From an uncultured Dysgonomonas sp. (GTDB lineage Bacteria; Bacteroidota; Bacteroidia; Bacteroidales; Dysgonomonadaceae): a stretch of DNA of 64,000 nucleotides. Shown here one piece after another: positions 18,271 through 27,058 of this stretch. The stretch is from the NCBI RefSeq assembly GCF_934668725.1, contig NZ_CAKUOF010000003.1, positions 1 through 64,000 on the forward strand. The letters are read 5' to 3'. Under the pieces are notes generated by a model. The model was not told the origin of the DNA. It worked only from the letters and a program-made list of their open reading frames with translations, and searched no databases. A program made the position numbers and the translations under genes. Numbering within the stretch: position 1 is the first letter of the stretch; each line of letters opens with the position of its first letter.

Positions 18271-18645
18271 ATGGAATATTCGGAATCAAAATCATCTATC
18301 GATCTAGCCAGAGTGAATTTGTTCTTAGCAACAAATGGTAAGAAATTTACACCTCATCAATTAAATCAGATTACAGCTGAGTTACCTAAATTAACCGAGG
18401 CTCAGTTCCAAGCAATATTATCTCAAGACTTTAAGGACCCTACAATGATGTTGATAATATCTCTTCTTGGAGGTCCGTTAGGTATCGACCGCTTTATCCT
18501 TAACGATACAGGTCTAGGTGTTCTCAAACTTCTTACTTGTGGAGGTTTCTATATATGGATGATTATTGATTGGTTTATTATTCAAGACAGAGCTAAAGAA
18601 TATAACTACAACCTGTTGATTCAAACTGTCAATAGTACTAAGTAA
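18271..18645 (+). CDS. TM2 domain-containing protein
   Basis: A 124-residue protein. The first ~65 residues are soluble. The C-terminal part is a TM2 domain: two membrane helices around a short turn with the family pattern LLGGPLGIDRFILNDTGLGVLKLLT (split here as GGPLGIDRF, then GVLKLLTCGGFYIWMIID). Function in bacteria is unknown. It is followed 7 bp later by a DUF2752 gene, and the two are probably cotranscribed from the promoter at 18213. Confidence 0.85.
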   Translation: MEYSESKSSIDLARVNLFLATNGKKFTPHQLNQITAELPKLTEAQFQAILSQDFKDPTMMLIISLLGGPLGIDRFILNDTGLGVLKLLTCGGFYIWMIIDWFIIQDRAKEYNYNLLIQTVNSTK

Positions 18646-18652
18646 GATAAAC

Positions 18653-19075
18653 TTGAAGTTTCATACTCTGGTAATAAAATCACGCCAATACCCTTTCAAT
18701 ACAATTATAGCTATACTAGCTATTGTGGGAGGATATTTGGCGTTATTATTCATGGACTACAATCAAAGCCATGAACATATTACGTCGTGCCCTTTTAAAT
18801 TATTGACCGGCATTCCTTGCCCCGGATGTGGTATGGGTCGTGCTACTGTTGCATTATTCTCGGGTGATATACTACAGTCTCTTTATTATAACATTTTATG
18901 CATTCCAGTTAGCATAGTAATTATAATCTCTTTATGCTGGCTATTATATGATTTGACAAGAGGTCAGGAAACTTTCTTCAAAACAATCAGACGACCTGTA
19001 AAATTAAAATACCAGATTCCAGTTTTTGCGATTCTCGTCATTACTTGGATTTTAAATATCACACACCGAATATAG
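18653..19075 (+). CDS. DUF2752 membrane protein
   Basis: A 140-residue protein with three predicted membrane helices and the DUF2752 signature: CPFKLLTGIPCPGCGMGRA, where four cysteines could bind metal or form a redox pair. No function is established. The ORF has no early ATG, and a TTG at 18653, 7 bp after the TM2 stop, is the best start. The TM2/DUF2752 pairing suggests a shared role in the envelope (inference). Confidence 0.8.
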   Translation: MKFHTLVIKSRQYPFNTIIAILAIVGGYLALLFMDYNQSHEHITSCPFKLLTGIPCPGCGMGRATVALFSGDILQSLYYNILCIPVSIVIIISLCWLLYDLTRGQETFFKTIRRPVKLKYQIPVFAILVITWILNITHRI

Positions 19076-19120
19076 GCTACTTTCTATTCTCGTTTAACTA
19101 AAATTCATCTTCTATTTCAC

Positions 19121-19128
19121 TAAATTTG
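19121..19128 (+). promoter_or_regulatory. Possible -7 box abutting the dinB start
   Basis: TAAATTTG matches TAnnTTTG but ends only 3 bp before the GTG used as dinB start. If active it would give a leaderless or nearly leaderless mRNA. No -33 TTG is present, so it may be chance in AT-rich DNA. Confidence 0.3.
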
Positions 19129-19131
19129 TGT

Positions 19132-20226
19132 GTGAGGAAAATCATTCACATAGATATGGATGCTTTCTACGCTTCTATTGAGCAGAGAGACAATGAGGAA
19201 TATCGAGGCAAGCCTCTTGCGGTAGGATATGCCGGCAGTAGAGGTGTGGTTGCTGCCGCCAGCTACGAAGCGAGAAAGTATGGCGTTAAATCTGCCATGC
19301 CTTCTAAAACAGCTTTAAGAAAATGCCCCCATCTCATTTTCGTTCCTGCCCGCTTCGATATCTATAAATATGTCTCAAATCAAATTATGGATATATTCTT
19401 GGAGTATACAGATCTTGTTGAACCCCTCTCTCTGGATGAAGCTTTTCTGGATGTAACTGAGAACCACAAAAATATTCCTTATGCTACGCAGATAGCAAAA
19501 GAAATAAAAAAGAAAATATATGAGGCCACATCACTAAACGCTTCGGCCGGGGTTTCGTATAATAAATTCTTATCTAAAATAGCATCTGATTACAAAAAGC
19601 CCAATGGCCTATTTGTAATCAAACCTAAAGATGCTGAAGCTTTTGTTGAAAGCCTACCTATTGAACGCTTTTACGGAGTAGGCAAAGTTACTGCTCAAAA
19701 GATGCACCAACTAGGAATAAAAAACGGTTTAGAGCTAAAATTAAGAAGCGAAGGCGAATTAATCTCCAATTTTGGAAAGGCTGGCCACATGTATTACCTA
19801 AACGCTCGAGCCATAGATAATCGCAAAGTAGAACCAAACAGAGAACGCAAATCTGTGGGAGCAGAGAATACATTCGGCAATGATATCGATTCGCTTGATG
19901 AACTTGCCATAGAGCTTGATGAAATAGCCAAAGATGTAATTAAAAGAGTTGAAAAAAGTGGATTTCACGGACGCACTATTACACTGAAGGCCAAATATGC
20001 AGACTTTAGAATAATTACACGAAGTAAAACCTTAATGTCAGCAGTTAACGACTATAGTACATTATACAATACAGGGTTTGAATTAATGAAAGAAATTGAT
20101 ATTTCGGCCAAAATACGCTTGCTGGGCTTAAGTATAAAAAATGTAGATAACATCACTGAACACAATGCAATACAACTGTCTTTAGAATTTAAGGATTGGG
20201 ATGATATTAACCTACAGAAAGAATAA
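19132..20226 (+). CDS. dinB: DNA polymerase IV (Y-family)
   Basis: Error-prone translesion polymerase. The N-terminus KIIHIDMDAFYASIEQ carries the first catalytic Asp, and LSLDEAFLDVT the second acidic pair. The HhH region ERFYGVGKVTAQKM and a little-finger domain follow, about 364 residues in all. The start must lie just before RKIIHID. GTG at 19132 is chosen; TTG at 19126 is the alternative. The C-terminus lacks a clear beta-clamp peptide beyond QLSLEF, which itself resembles the clamp motif. Its last 20 bp overlap the convergent sigma-factor gene. Confidence 0.93.
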   Translation: MRKIIHIDMDAFYASIEQRDNEEYRGKPLAVGYAGSRGVVAAASYEARKYGVKSAMPSKTALRKCPHLIFVPARFDIYKYVSNQIMDIFLEYTDLVEPLSLDEAFLDVTENHKNIPYATQIAKEIKKKIYEATSLNASAGVSYNKFLSKIASDYKKPNGLFVIKPKDAEAFVESLPIERFYGVGKVTAQKMHQLGIKNGLELKLRSEGELISNFGKAGHMYYLNARAIDNRKVEPNRERKSVGAENTFGNDIDSLDELAIELDEIAKDVIKRVEKSGFHGRTITLKAKYADFRIITRSKTLMSAVNDYSTLYNTGFELMKEIDISAKIRLLGLSIKNVDNITEHNAIQLSLEFKDWDDINLQKE

Positions 20227-20800
20227 TTCCGTTTTCTTCTGCCATTTTTCGAATATTCAAAATTGCATAACGCATTCGTCCTAAAGCAGTATTAATACTT
20301 ATACCAGTTTTTTCAGAGATTTCTTTAAAGCTTAATTCTTGATAATATCTCATTTCCAACACTTCACGCTGGCTCGGAGGTAAGTAATCTATCAACTTCT
20401 TCACATCCTCCAATATCTGACTATAGACAAGTCTGTCCTCAATAGTATTATCACATAAACTGGCATTATTCAGTAAATCAATCTCTGTTTCATCGTTAGA
20501 AACCGTATTTTCACTTCTTTCTTGCCTGAAGTAATCTATTACGAGATTATGAGCAATACGCATTATCCATGCTCTGAATTTACCATTCTCGGTGTACCGA
20601 CCTTGCTTTATAGTTGTAATAGCCTTAATGAATGTTTCCTGGAAAACATCCTCCGCCATTTCTCTATTTCTTATTATGAAATATATGTAATTATATACAT
20701 TCTTCTGATGACGAAGTAGAAGTTCATCAAAAGCCAGATTATTACCAATCGAATAAGAAATAACTAATTCTTCATCAGTCATGTCCTTTAATACATCCAT
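20207..20800 (-). CDS. ECF-type RNA polymerase sigma factor
   Basis: A 197-residue group IV sigma factor. Region 2 spans about 24-95 (FDELLLRHQKNVYNYIYFI, then AEDVFQETFIKA and FRAWIMRIAHNLVIDYFR). Region 4 is at about 132-190 with LPPSQREVLEMRYYQELSFKEISE and the helix-turn-helix TGISINTALGRMRYAI. No anti-sigma gene sits beside it, so the signal is unknown. It converges on and overlaps dinB by 20 bp, so the two transcripts could interfere. Confidence 0.92.
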   Translation of the reverse strand: MDVLKDMTDEELVISYSIGNNLAFDELLLRHQKNVYNYIYFIIRNREMAEDVFQETFIKAITTIKQGRYTENGKFRAWIMRIAHNLVIDYFRQERSENTVSNDETEIDLLNNASLCDNTIEDRLVYSQILEDVKKLIDYLPPSQREVLEMRYYQELSFKEISEKTGISINTALGRMRYAILNIRKMAEENGIILSVG

Positions 20801-20957
20801 TACTATATGTCTAAGTTACTATGAGTAATGATTTTTCGATAGGCGTTGTAGTTTTGGTTTATAACTAAATACAAATTAATAGCATTTATCTCATATTTGC
20901 AAATCTTTAACAGCTATTTTATTGATAGCCCCTCAACCAGACTTCTTTCATAAGATA

Positions 20958-21596
20958 TTACGGAGCTAATCTGTTAATTTTCCAGTCACCCTCCAGATGA
21001 GTGTACTGAATTCTATCGTGTAGGCGGCTTTTCCGTCCTTGCCAAAATTCAATAAGCACAGGTTTGACCAAATAACCGCCCCAGTTTTCAGGTCTTTTTA
21101 TATCAACACCTTCAAATCTCTGTTCAAAATCAGCAACTAACATTTCTAAGTATTCACGGCTAGGAATAATTGTACTTTGAGGGGAAGACCATGCACCCAA
21201 TTTACTACCAACAGGACGCCTTTCAAAGTAAGCATCAGACTCCTCCGGATATATTTTTTCAGCCCGACCTTCAATCCTTACTTGCCGCTCCAGTTCATTC
21301 CAAATGAATGTTAAGGCACAATTAGGATTCTCTGCTATCTGTTGAGCTTTTCGGCTATCGTAATTAGTAAAGAAAACAAATCCTTCACTTCTTATTTGCT
21401 TTAACAACACTACCCTCGAAGATGGTTTGAGATCAAAACCAACCGTTGCCAAATTCATTGCATTGGGCTCTAATACCCTTGCTTCAATACTTTCCTGAAA
21501 CCATACTTCAAATTGTTGAATAGGGTTTGGTAAAACATCCTCGGCATCCAAAGTTTTAAGTGTAAAATCTCTTCGTAAATCTGATATATCAACCAT
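20958..21596 (-). CDS. pdxH: Pyridoxamine/pyridoxine 5'-phosphate oxidase
   Basis: FMN-dependent enzyme making pyridoxal 5'-phosphate from PMP or PNP. Split-barrel fold with SSRVVLLKQI and FFTNYDSRKAQQIAENP (FMN and phosphate binding), QVRIEGRAEKI, and the C-terminal family signature EFWQGRKSRLHDR. The 212-residue length is standard. It is preceded by its own promoter, which overlaps the terminator of tsf, and followed by a non-coding gap before the sigma factor. Confidence 0.96.
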   Translation of the reverse strand: MVDISDLRRDFTLKTLDAEDVLPNPIQQFEVWFQESIEARVLEPNAMNLATVGFDLKPSSRVVLLKQIRSEGFVFFTNYDSRKAQQIAENPNCALTFIWNELERQVRIEGRAEKIYPEESDAYFERRPVGSKLGAWSSPQSTIIPSREYLEMLVADFEQRFEGVDIKRPENWGGYLVKPVLIEFWQGRKSRLHDRIQYTHLEGDWKINRLAP

Positions 21597-21655
21597 AATA
21601 TCCTATGTTATAATTACGTTTTCATTTATTTTATAATAGCCTCAATCTAACTATA

Positions 21656-21684
21656 CAAATATAGAAAACAAAAAGCCGATCCAA
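21656..21684 (-). promoter_or_regulatory. pdxH promoter overlapping the tsf terminator
   Basis: On the minus strand TATATTTG (21663-21656) is preceded by TTG (21684-21682) at 18-bp spacing. The -33 element lies inside the tsf terminator hairpin. Confidence 0.6.
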
Positions 21685-21700
21685 AAGTTGGAACGGCTTT
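21672..21700 (-). terminator. Terminator after tsf
   Basis: Thirteen-position stem (21672-21684 with 21688-21700, one mismatch) with a 3-nt loop and a T-rich tail on the minus strand. It lies just past the tsf stop. Confidence 0.82.
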
Positions 21701-21724
21701 CCTTTATTAAGTCTTTTTTCTGAA

Positions 21725-22549
21725 TTACTCAGCATTCAAACTAATACGTTTAAACTCAACAACTGTTAATTCTTTATCAACAGATTGAAGGTATTGTTCG
21801 ATATTTTGTTTTGGGTTCTTAATAAATTCTTGTTGAAGAAGTGTAAACTCCTTATAGAATTTAGTTAATGCGCCTTCAGCAATTTTCTCTAAAAGGTTTT
21901 CTGGCTTACCTGCTTCGCGAGCTTTTTCTTTAGCAAGATTCAACTCTCTTTCTTTTATTTCTGCAGATACATGCTCAGCTTTCAAAGCAACAGGATTCAT
22001 TGCAGCAATTTGCATAGCTACATCTCTTCCTACCTGAGCATCTACATTAGCTTTGTTGAAGCCTACAATTGTAGCCAATTTGTTTCCTGGGTGTACATAA
22101 GCAACTACAGATGGAGCTGTAATAGTTTCGTATGCACCAATTTCCATCTTCTCACCGGTTACACCCATACGGTCTGTAACAACATCTGCAATTTTACGAC
22201 CTTCAATTTCCAAGTTATTCAATGCATCCGAATCAGCAGGCTTATTTGCTAATGCAGCATCTAGAATAGAAGTAGTCATAGCAACGAACTCTGAGTTGAT
22301 TGCAACGAAGTCGGTTTCACATCTTACTGCCACAATTGCAGCAAAATCATTATTTGTACCAGCAAGTACACACCCTTCAGATGCCTCACGATCACCACGT
22401 TTCGCAGCAAAAGCTTGTCCTTTCTTACGGATTACTTCAATTGCTTTTTCAATATCACCTTCTGCTTCTGCCAATGCATTTTTACAATCCATCATACCCG
22501 CACCTGTTCTTTTACGAAGGTTTTGGATATCAGCCATAGTAACTGCCAT
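21725..22549 (-). CDS. tsf: Elongation factor Ts
   Basis: Guanine-nucleotide exchange factor for EF-Tu. The N-terminal UBA-like domain holds the family signature LRKRTGAGMMDCKNAL (11-26). The core contains GDREASEGCV and the conserved CETDFVA stretch where EF-Tu contacts occur. Length of 274 residues is within range. It is the last gene of the rplM-rpsI-rpsB-tsf operon, about 194 bp after rpsB. Confidence 0.97.
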   Translation of the reverse strand: MAVTMADIQNLRKRTGAGMMDCKNALAEAEGDIEKAIEVIRKKGQAFAAKRGDREASEGCVLAGTNNDFAAIVAVRCETDFVAINSEFVAMTTSILDAALANKPADSDALNNLEIEGRKIADVVTDRMGVTGEKMEIGAYETITAPSVVAYVHPGNKLATIVGFNKANVDAQVGRDVAMQIAAMNPVALKAEHVSAEIKERELNLAKEKAREAGKPENLLEKIAEGALTKFYKEFTLLQQEFIKNPKQNIEQYLQSVDKELTVVEFKRISLNAE

Positions 22550-22743
22550 ATCTTTATATTTTTTTGATTATTAATATTCTAGGTCTAAAACCTTTTTATT
22601 ACTTTGGCAAGTATAATCTCGACTGACAGTTATAACTTTCAAATACGACATTAAATACTTGATTTTCTTAAAAAAGCAAAAGGTCAAGAGTCAGCCCAAA
22701 AGATTAATCCTTTAGTACTTACTCTTAACCTTCAGTATAATAA

Positions 22744-23586
22744 TTATTCTTCGTCTTTAACGAATTTGCTTGTAACAGCAGCCTTCAAAGCATCATCATC
22801 ATCTTTAGATGTACGTTCTTTTTTAGCTGTTGTTCTTTTGCGGTCTTTTTTAGCACCGTCTTCTTGTGCTTCAGCTGCATTGCTGTCTGCTTTTTCTACT
22901 TTTCTTTCTTCTAAACCTTCTTTGATAGAATCGCAAAGGTGAGATAGAATTACTTCAATAGATTTAGAAGCATCATCATTTGCAGGAATAACAAAATCAA
23001 TATCAGAAGGATCTGAGTTTGTATCTACCATAGCAAATACAGGAATACCCAAACGTTGAGCTTCTTTTACTGCGATATTTTCTTTCAATACGTCAACAAT
23101 AAACAAAGCAGCAGGTAAGCGTGTTAAATCTTGGATAGAACCTAATGTTTTTTCCAATTTAGCACGTTGACGAGTTACTTGAAGTTTTTCTCTTTTAGAA
23201 AGAGTATCAAACGTACCGTCTTTGATCATTTTGTCGATAGTCGACATTTTCTTTACAGCTTTACGGATAGTTGGAAAGTTGGTTAGCATACCACCTGGCC
23301 AACGCTCGATCACGTAAGGCATGTTTACAGAAAGTGCTAAATCTGCAACAACTTCTTTCGCTTGCTTTTTAGTTGCAACGAATAAGATTTTCTTACCAGA
23401 TCTTGCTATTTGTTTCATTGCAGCAGCAGCCTCATCGGCTTTTGCCATCGATTTATAAAGGTCGATAATGTGAATGCCATTACGCTCCATAAAAATATAA
23501 GGAGCCATTGCCGGATTCCACTTTCTTTTTAAGTGTCCGAAGTGTACACCAGCTTCTAATAATTGGTCAAATTCTAATTTTGCCAT
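22744..23586 (-). CDS. rpsB: 30S ribosomal protein S2
   Basis: Small-subunit protein uS2, with LLEAGVHFGHLKRKWNPAMAPYI split by the family's conserved HFGH, FVATKKQAKE, RWPGGMLTNF and the C-terminal PSDIDFVIPANDDA. Length is 280 residues with a charged Lys/Asp-rich tail of about 50 residues (about 230-280), as in other Bacteroidota. It sits between rpsI and tsf, with a ~190-nt untranslated leader that may be structured. Confidence 0.98.
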   Translation of the reverse strand: MAKLEFDQLLEAGVHFGHLKRKWNPAMAPYIFMERNGIHIIDLYKSMAKADEAAAAMKQIARSGKKILFVATKKQAKEVVADLALSVNMPYVIERWPGGMLTNFPTIRKAVKKMSTIDKMIKDGTFDTLSKREKLQVTRQRAKLEKTLGSIQDLTRLPAALFIVDVLKENIAVKEAQRLGIPVFAMVDTNSDPSDIDFVIPANDDASKSIEVILSHLCDSIKEGLEERKVEKADSNAAEAQEDGAKKDRKRTTAKKERTSKDDDDALKAAVTSKFVKDEE

Positions 23587-23778
23587 TTTTGTTTTTTTAA
23601 TGCGTTTACTTTCTTTTTCTGTAATTGAATTGTCGGGTAGCTCTATCTATGAAGTCCCGCCAATTTAGATACTAAACGTAACTTTTGACCGATGCATCAC
23701 CTGCATCTATATTTCTATACTCGCCTGAGAGTCTATGCAACCAAAAGCATATATCCAAGGGAGAAAGCCATATCCAAA
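23587..23778 (-). promoter_or_regulatory. rpsI-rpsB spacer, candidate r-protein leader RNA
   Basis: The 192-nt gap inside the ribosomal operon is much longer than the other spacers and has several GC-richer patches (for example about 23632-23668 and 23720-23760) in otherwise AT-rich DNA. Many bacteria regulate rpsB-tsf through a leader bound by S2. I cannot confirm a specific fold. Confidence 0.25.
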
Positions 23779-24165
23779 TTAACGTTTTGAGAATTGAAAT
23801 CTTTTTCTTGCTTTAGGTTGTCCTGGTTTTTTACGTTCAACAACGCGAGGATCACGAGTCATAAATCCTTCAGCTCTTAGAGCAGGTTTATCATCTGCAT
23901 TGATCTTTACTAGAGCACGAGCAATACCCAAACGAGCAGCTTCTGCTTGCCCTTTGTATCCGCCACCATTCAAATTGATCTTAATATCATATTTTTCAGC
24001 AACACCTAATTTATTTAGAGGCTGATTTACAACATATTGAAGAATTGTTGATGGAAAATAGTTTGCTAGTTCTCTTTTGTTGATAACAATTTTTCCAGTT
24101 CCTTCGCTTAGGTATACGCGAGCTACTGCAGCTTTGCGTCTTCCAATTGCATTTATTACTTCCAT
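23779..24165 (-). CDS. rpsI: 30S ribosomal protein S9
   Basis: Small-subunit protein uS9. It starts MEVINAIGRRKAAVARVYL, contains GGGYKGQAEAARLGIARAL, and ends in the invariant basic tail KARKRFQFSKR whose last arginine reaches the P-site tRNA. Length is 128 residues. It starts 5 bp after the rplM stop. Confidence 0.98.
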   Translation of the reverse strand: MEVINAIGRRKAAVARVYLSEGTGKIVINKRELANYFPSTILQYVVNQPLNKLGVAEKYDIKINLNGGGYKGQAEAARLGIARALVKINADDKPALRAEGFMTRDPRVVERKKPGQPKARKRFQFSKR

Positions 24166-24170
24166 TGTTA

Positions 24171-24626
24171 TTATTTAAGAGTGTTAATATCTATTACTTT
24201 TGGCTGTTGAGCATCATGTTTATGCTCTGCTCCACCGTATACATAAAGATTTTTCAACAAAGCTGCTCCTAATTTATTTTTAGGCAACATACCTTTCACC
24301 ACTTTATGCATTAAACGGTCAGCTCCTTTGCTCATCAAAACTTGAGGAGTTGTTTCACGCTGTCCACCCGGATAACCTGTATATCTCAAATACACACGAT
24401 CAGTCCATTTGTTACCTGTAAGAACTACTTTATCAGCATTAATGATGATAACATTATCTCCACAATCAACATGGGGAGTAAAACTTGGCTTGTACTTTCC
24501 TCTCAAAAGCATAGCCACTTTTGAAGCCAAACGGCCTAAAGTCTGACCTGTTGCATCAATCACAACCCATTCTTTGTTTGCAGTTGCTTTGTTTGCAGAA
24601 ATGGTCTTATAACTTAAAGTATCCAC
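24171..24626 (-). CDS. rplM: 50S ribosomal protein L13
   Basis: Large-subunit protein uL13. Key segments are WVVIDATGQTLGRLASKVA, DNVIIINADKVVLTGNKW, and RLMHKVVKGMLPKNKLG. Length is 151 residues. No ATG is available upstream and the reading frame starts with GTG (complement of 24624-24626), unusual for this window. It heads the operon, with a consensus promoter about 137 bp upstream of the start. Confidence 0.97.
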   Translation of the reverse strand: MDTLSYKTISANKATANKEWVVIDATGQTLGRLASKVAMLLRGKYKPSFTPHVDCGDNVIIINADKVVLTGNKWTDRVYLRYTGYPGGQRETTPQVLMSKGADRLMHKVVKGMLPKNKLGAALLKNLYVYGGAEHKHDAQQPKVIDINTLK

Positions 24627-24762
24627 TTTCTTTATTTTTTAATTTGGTTAATGACTTTTATTTGACAACATCGGTTTTACTTATTTACTAAGGACACTTG
24701 TTTTAAGCAAACAATCCGCTATATATCAAATATTTATATTCACATTTATAATAATCGGCTCG

Positions 24763-24792
24763 CAAAGATACAGATTTCCTGCGAATTATCAA
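24763..24792 (-). promoter_or_regulatory. rplM operon promoter
   Basis: On the minus strand TTG (24792-24790) and TATCTTTG (24770-24763) are separated by exactly 19 bp. The resulting 5' leader of roughly 130 nt before the GTG start is long enough for autoregulation. Confidence 0.7.
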
Positions 24793-24823
24793 AGAAACTA
24801 TATTATTTTAGAGACATAAAATA

Positions 24824-24854
24824 AATAAAGGCCTGCACAATGCAAGCCCTTATT
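24824..24854 (-). terminator. Terminator after the sigma/barrel/lipoprotein operon
   Basis: AATAAAGGCCTGCA pairs with TGCAAGCCCTTATT around a 3-nt loop with two mismatches. The A-rich flank gives a T-rich tail on the minus strand. It lies 25 bp past the lipoprotein stop. Confidence 0.7.
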
Positions 24855-24878
24855 TCGGTCAAACTATATAAGTTACGA

Positions 24879-25673
24879 TTAATTTGATTTAGAATATAAT
24901 AAATATCCGGCATTTTCGATATACGTTAATGCATATCCGGCATCAACTTTAGAATCTTCTCTCATTACTCTGAACCAAATACTTTTAGTCACATCAGTAT
25001 CTAAATTAGAAGGTTGAAGAGCTCTTCTTAAAGAAGACATATCAGTAACAATCATTTTATCCTCAGTTTTTGTGGTCGTCCCAACAGCTGTTCCACTTTT
25101 AGTCAAAACAACATCTACAATAGCGGCATTATCAGGTAGAGCTGTTTTATTCTTCCGCACCTGCTTAGTTGCATCATAATAGAATTTGGCTGTTAACACC
25201 TCTCCTTCTTTCAATCCTGCGGTATAATTAAATAACCATCTGTCTGAAAAGAAGGTATTTGAAGAATATTTATTCAGATTAAATGTTTTAAAAAATGCAG
25301 AATTCGCCTGCTTTGTTGTATCTACAACTTGAATATTAATATTTTTTTGATCAGCTACAGGGAACGACTCTCCTTCTGCCACTGTAGCATATTCAGCCAT
25401 CAACACATTAGTTCCAGATATGATATTATTAGTATTAATTTTATAAGTCAATAATACTGCATCATCCTTACTATATGCAGAAATGCCATCCCAGCTAATA
25501 TATGTTCCACCTAATCCGCTACCTACTGCAGCATATTTTACCCCATTATCAGCAATATTTATGACACCAAACTCTCTGGTTCCTTGATAGGTTGACTCAT
25601 TATCACCCAAACACGAAGGTAAAATAATGGCTAACATAGCCACTGCACACACATATAAAAATGTCTTTCTCAT
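24879..25673 (-). CDS. NigD-like lipoprotein, function unknown
   Basis: A 264-residue exported lipoprotein with lipobox ending at Cys21 (IILPSC). The mature chain is beta-rich with no enzyme motif. The general build (short lipoprotein signal, then CLGDNES and two beta domains) resembles the NigD-like proteins of Bacteroidota, but I am not certain. It follows the barrel gene by 62 bp on the same strand and is probably the third gene of the sigma-factor operon, so it may be the envelope target or sensor of that system (inference). Confidence 0.6.
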   Translation of the reverse strand: MRKTFLYVCAVAMLAIILPSCLGDNESTYQGTREFGVINIADNGVKYAAVGSGLGGTYISWDGISAYSKDDAVLLTYKINTNNIISGTNVLMAEYATVAEGESFPVADQKNINIQVVDTTKQANSAFFKTFNLNKYSSNTFFSDRWLFNYTAGLKEGEVLTAKFYYDATKQVRKNKTALPDNAAIVDVVLTKSGTAVGTTTKTEDKMIVTDMSSLRRALQPSNLDTDVTKSIWFRVMREDSKVDAGYALTYIENAGYLLYSKSN

Positions 25674-25735
25674 GATTAATTAAGTATTTTATTATTATTC
25701 ATATTATTTATTCTTAATACATCGTACCTGCATCT

Positions 25736-27058
25736 CTAAAAACCAAACTTCAATCCAAGATTAAAATTAAACAGCCACTTACGATCCGAAAATATAGTTT
25801 CATACTCATTATTAGCCTGAAAATAGTAAGCACCACCGAACGTTGTATAAACAGATAGTTTATTATATAACGGATAAGAGACACCCAGCAATGCCGTAGC
25901 CGAAAACTGAGGTCTACTCTGAGATATATTACGCTTCGAAGACCGTTCCGAATTTAGCAAATCATCAATACTACTCTTGCTCTCTATCCGTCCATAGAAA
26001 TCTTTCTGAATCATACCTCCTAATGATGTATAGAATTGAGCTTTCTTACATTCAGCAAGTTTATAATTTACAGATAGTGGAATACCGAAATAATGAAAGT
26101 ATTGCTGATCATTCTGATTGTATTCTGACTGCCCCTCCATTCTTATTCTGGCAGAGACATAAGTATAAACAATACCACTTTCAAGAGATATTCTATCTGT
26201 AATCCTCTTATTAACGGCTATCCCGAAAGAGACCGGCTGATTGTGTTCCAACTTAAATCTCTGACTTCTCAGTGTATAAAGTCCATCAGCAGCAAAAGCA
26301 CTATTGGCATATCGAAATGTATTTGCCACATCATCTGATTTAGAAAGGCCGCCTCCACCTCCAATACCAATAGCAATACCTTTAGCCCCATCACTCTTCT
26401 TGGATTTTAATGGGGTATTATTATCTGCCAAAACATTCTTCGATTCATCTCCTGCGGCAGCAAATGCGGCAATTTTAGATTTTAATTCACGCTCGAAATC
26501 AGGATCTTTCGGTTGGAAGTTTTCTTGACTTGCAGCATCAGCAACATAAACATCCGATACATCTTCCGATCTATTTTCAGCTATTACATTCACATCCGGA
26601 GTAACAATCCCCGAAGATATACTGCCGGATACTGTCTCGACAGGCAAAGAAGACTTGTTCTTGGACACAAACTTACCGGAAGTCGAAGCCAGTAAACTCA
26701 AAGTAGCCTGAGCTTTTACCGGTCTAGCCAAAAGATCATGGGAGTCATTTTTATCATTGGCAACTTTAAATTGGGAAAAAGAACGGCTCCTTTGAATGTT
26801 ATCATGCTCTATCAACTTCGCTGTATAAACATTCTCTGTATCTTGAGGTATAAAGTACAAAATAGTAAAAATCACAGCAGCCGCTGCTGCTGTCCAGCCC
26901 AAAGCCCTATAGATTAATTTTCCAGGAACTTTTTTTATAGGAGTTTGCATCGGAAGGTCTGCTTCAATTTTACTCCACAATGACGGAGGAAGGTCTGCCT
27001 CAAAGCCTCTCAGCTTCGAAGAAAAAATATCCTTTATGTGATCTTTGTCCGTTTTCAT
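25736..27058 (-). CDS. Single-helix-anchored protein with C-terminal outer-membrane-type beta-barrel
   Basis: Residues 1-50 are soluble with FSSKLRGFEADLPPSLWSKI, a motif I associate with proteins next to ECF sigma genes in Bacteroidota. About 50-69 is one strong membrane helix (ALGWTAAAAAVIFTILYF). A low-complexity spacer with GIGGGGG follows. The last ~190 residues are amphipathic beta strands ending in a C-terminal Phe (NLGLKFGF), as in PorT-like barrels. The start overlaps the sigma-factor stop by 4 bp (ATGA), so the N-terminus may act as anti-sigma (inference). How one chain fits both membranes is unclear. Confidence 0.7.
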   Translation of the reverse strand: MKTDKDHIKDIFSSKLRGFEADLPPSLWSKIEADLPMQTPIKKVPGKLIYRALGWTAAAAAVIFTILYFIPQDTENVYTAKLIEHDNIQRSRSFSQFKVANDKNDSHDLLARPVKAQATLSLLASTSGKFVSKNKSSLPVETVSGSISSGIVTPDVNVIAENRSEDVSDVYVADAASQENFQPKDPDFERELKSKIAAFAAAGDESKNVLADNNTPLKSKKSDGAKGIAIGIGGGGGLSKSDDVANTFRYANSAFAADGLYTLRSQRFKLEHNQPVSFGIAVNKRITDRISLESGIVYTYVSARIRMEGQSEYNQNDQQYFHYFGIPLSVNYKLAECKKAQFYTSLGGMIQKDFYGRIESKSSIDDLLNSERSSKRNISQSRPQFSATALLGVSYPLYNKLSVYTTFGGAYYFQANNEYETIFSDRKWLFNFNLGLKFGF

